From an uncultured Clostridia bacterium (GTDB lineage Bacteria > Bacillota > Clostridia > Oscillospirales > Acutalibacteraceae), in NCBI GenBank assembly GCA_937897215.1, contig CALCBQ010000156.1, positions 1 through 6,661 on the forward strand: DNA of 6,661 nt, read 5' to 3'. Below, one piece after another: positions 6,471 to 6,661 of this stretch; position 1 is the first letter of the stretch, and the number at the start of each line of letters is the position of its first letter. Both the position numbers and the translations under genes were made by a program. The notes below the pieces were generated by a model. The model was given only the letters and a program-made list of their open reading frames with translations. It searched no databases and was not told the DNA's origin.

Positions 6471-6504
6471 CAAAAATCAAAACGGTGGAGTTAGTCTCCA
6501 CCGT
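6471..6504 (-). terminator. Rho-independent terminator of dapL
   Basis: A perfect 9-bp stem, ACGGTGGAG (6482-6490) with CTCCACCGT (6496-6504), closes a five-base loop. On the minus strand it is followed by TTTTGATTTTTG. It begins 6 nt past the dapL stop codon, and its T-rich tail ends where the next promoter's -35 box starts. Confidence 0.9.
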
Positions 6505-6510
6505 CATTTC

Positions 6511-6661
6511 TTATTTGCAAAAATAATTTTTAATTCTTTCTACTGCTTTGATTGTATTTTCTGTTGAGCCGAAGGCTGTGAGTCTGAAATAACCCTCACC
6601 GCTTGGTCCAAAGCCTTCGCCCGGTGTACCAACAACCTGAATATTTTCAAGAAGTGTGTCG
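6511..6661 (-). CDS. dapL: LL-diaminopimelate aminotransferase, C-terminal 49 residues (5' end outside window)
   Basis: PLP-dependent fold-type I aminotransferase that converts tetrahydrodipicolinate directly to LL-diaminopimelate in the one-step route to lysine and peptidoglycan precursors. Only the C-terminal end is present. It reads VVGTPGEGFGPSGEGYFR and then LTAFGSTENTIKAVERIK before NYFCK and a TAA stop at 6513-6511. The GTPGxGFGPSGEGYFRLTAFG block is typical of DapL; its arginine corresponds to the substrate-carboxylate-binding arginine of this fold. The PLP lysine is outside the window. Related class I aminotransferases share a weaker version of this ending, but GFGPSGEGYFRLTAFG points to DapL. 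A terminator follows, so it is the last gene of its transcript. Confidence 0.88.
   Translation of the reverse strand, partial: DTLLENIQVVGTPGEGFGPSGEGYFRLTAFGSTENTIKAVERIKNYFCK

Overview
The window looks like a chromosomal stretch from a low-GC Gram-positive anaerobe of the class Clostridia, probably near Ruminococcus/Oscillospiraceae. This is inferred from AT-rich DNA, GGAGG-type ribosome binding sites, sigma-A-like promoters with extended -10 elements, a lipoprotein with a DUF4474-type domain, a Prok-RING/DUF2628 membrane protein, and an LL-diaminopimelate aminotransferase. I saw no mobile elements, tRNA or rRNA genes, CRISPR arrays or prophage genes.

Layout from left to right. (1) Minus strand: the first ~476 codons of a glycogen phosphorylase gene (glgP), cut by the left edge, with its own promoter. 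(2) Minus strand: a secreted lipoprotein with a Thr-rich stalk and a DUF4474-like domain, ending in a strong hairpin terminator just upstream of glgP. (3) A divergent promoter region at about 2584-2743. (4) Plus strand: a three-gene operon of an S-adenosylhomocysteine hydrolase-family enzyme (ahcY), a zinc-finger plus membrane protein of unknown function, and UTP-glucose-1-phosphate uridylyltransferase (galU). The gaps are 2 and 12 nt, and a hairpin terminator follows. (5) Minus strand: a small, very hydrophobic orphan membrane protein with codon use unlike its neighbours and an almost ideal promoter. (6) Minus strand: the last 49 codons of LL-diaminopimelate aminotransferase (dapL), cut by the right edge, followed by its terminator.

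Functionally this is mostly housekeeping metabolism: glycogen breakdown to glucose-1-phosphate (glgP), activation of glucose-1-phosphate to UDP-glucose (galU), recycling of the methylation by-product (ahcY), and lysine/peptidoglycan precursor synthesis (dapL). glgP and galU share the metabolite glucose-1-phosphate but are separate transcription units, so the link is only suggestive. Two genes have no known function (the RING/DUF2628 protein and the orphan membrane protein), and the lipoprotein has only a domain-of-unknown-function assignment. No clear new multi-gene system is visible. The best leads are the substrate of the short-form AhcY, the RING/DUF2628 protein placed between two metabolic enzymes, and the atypical orphan membrane gene.
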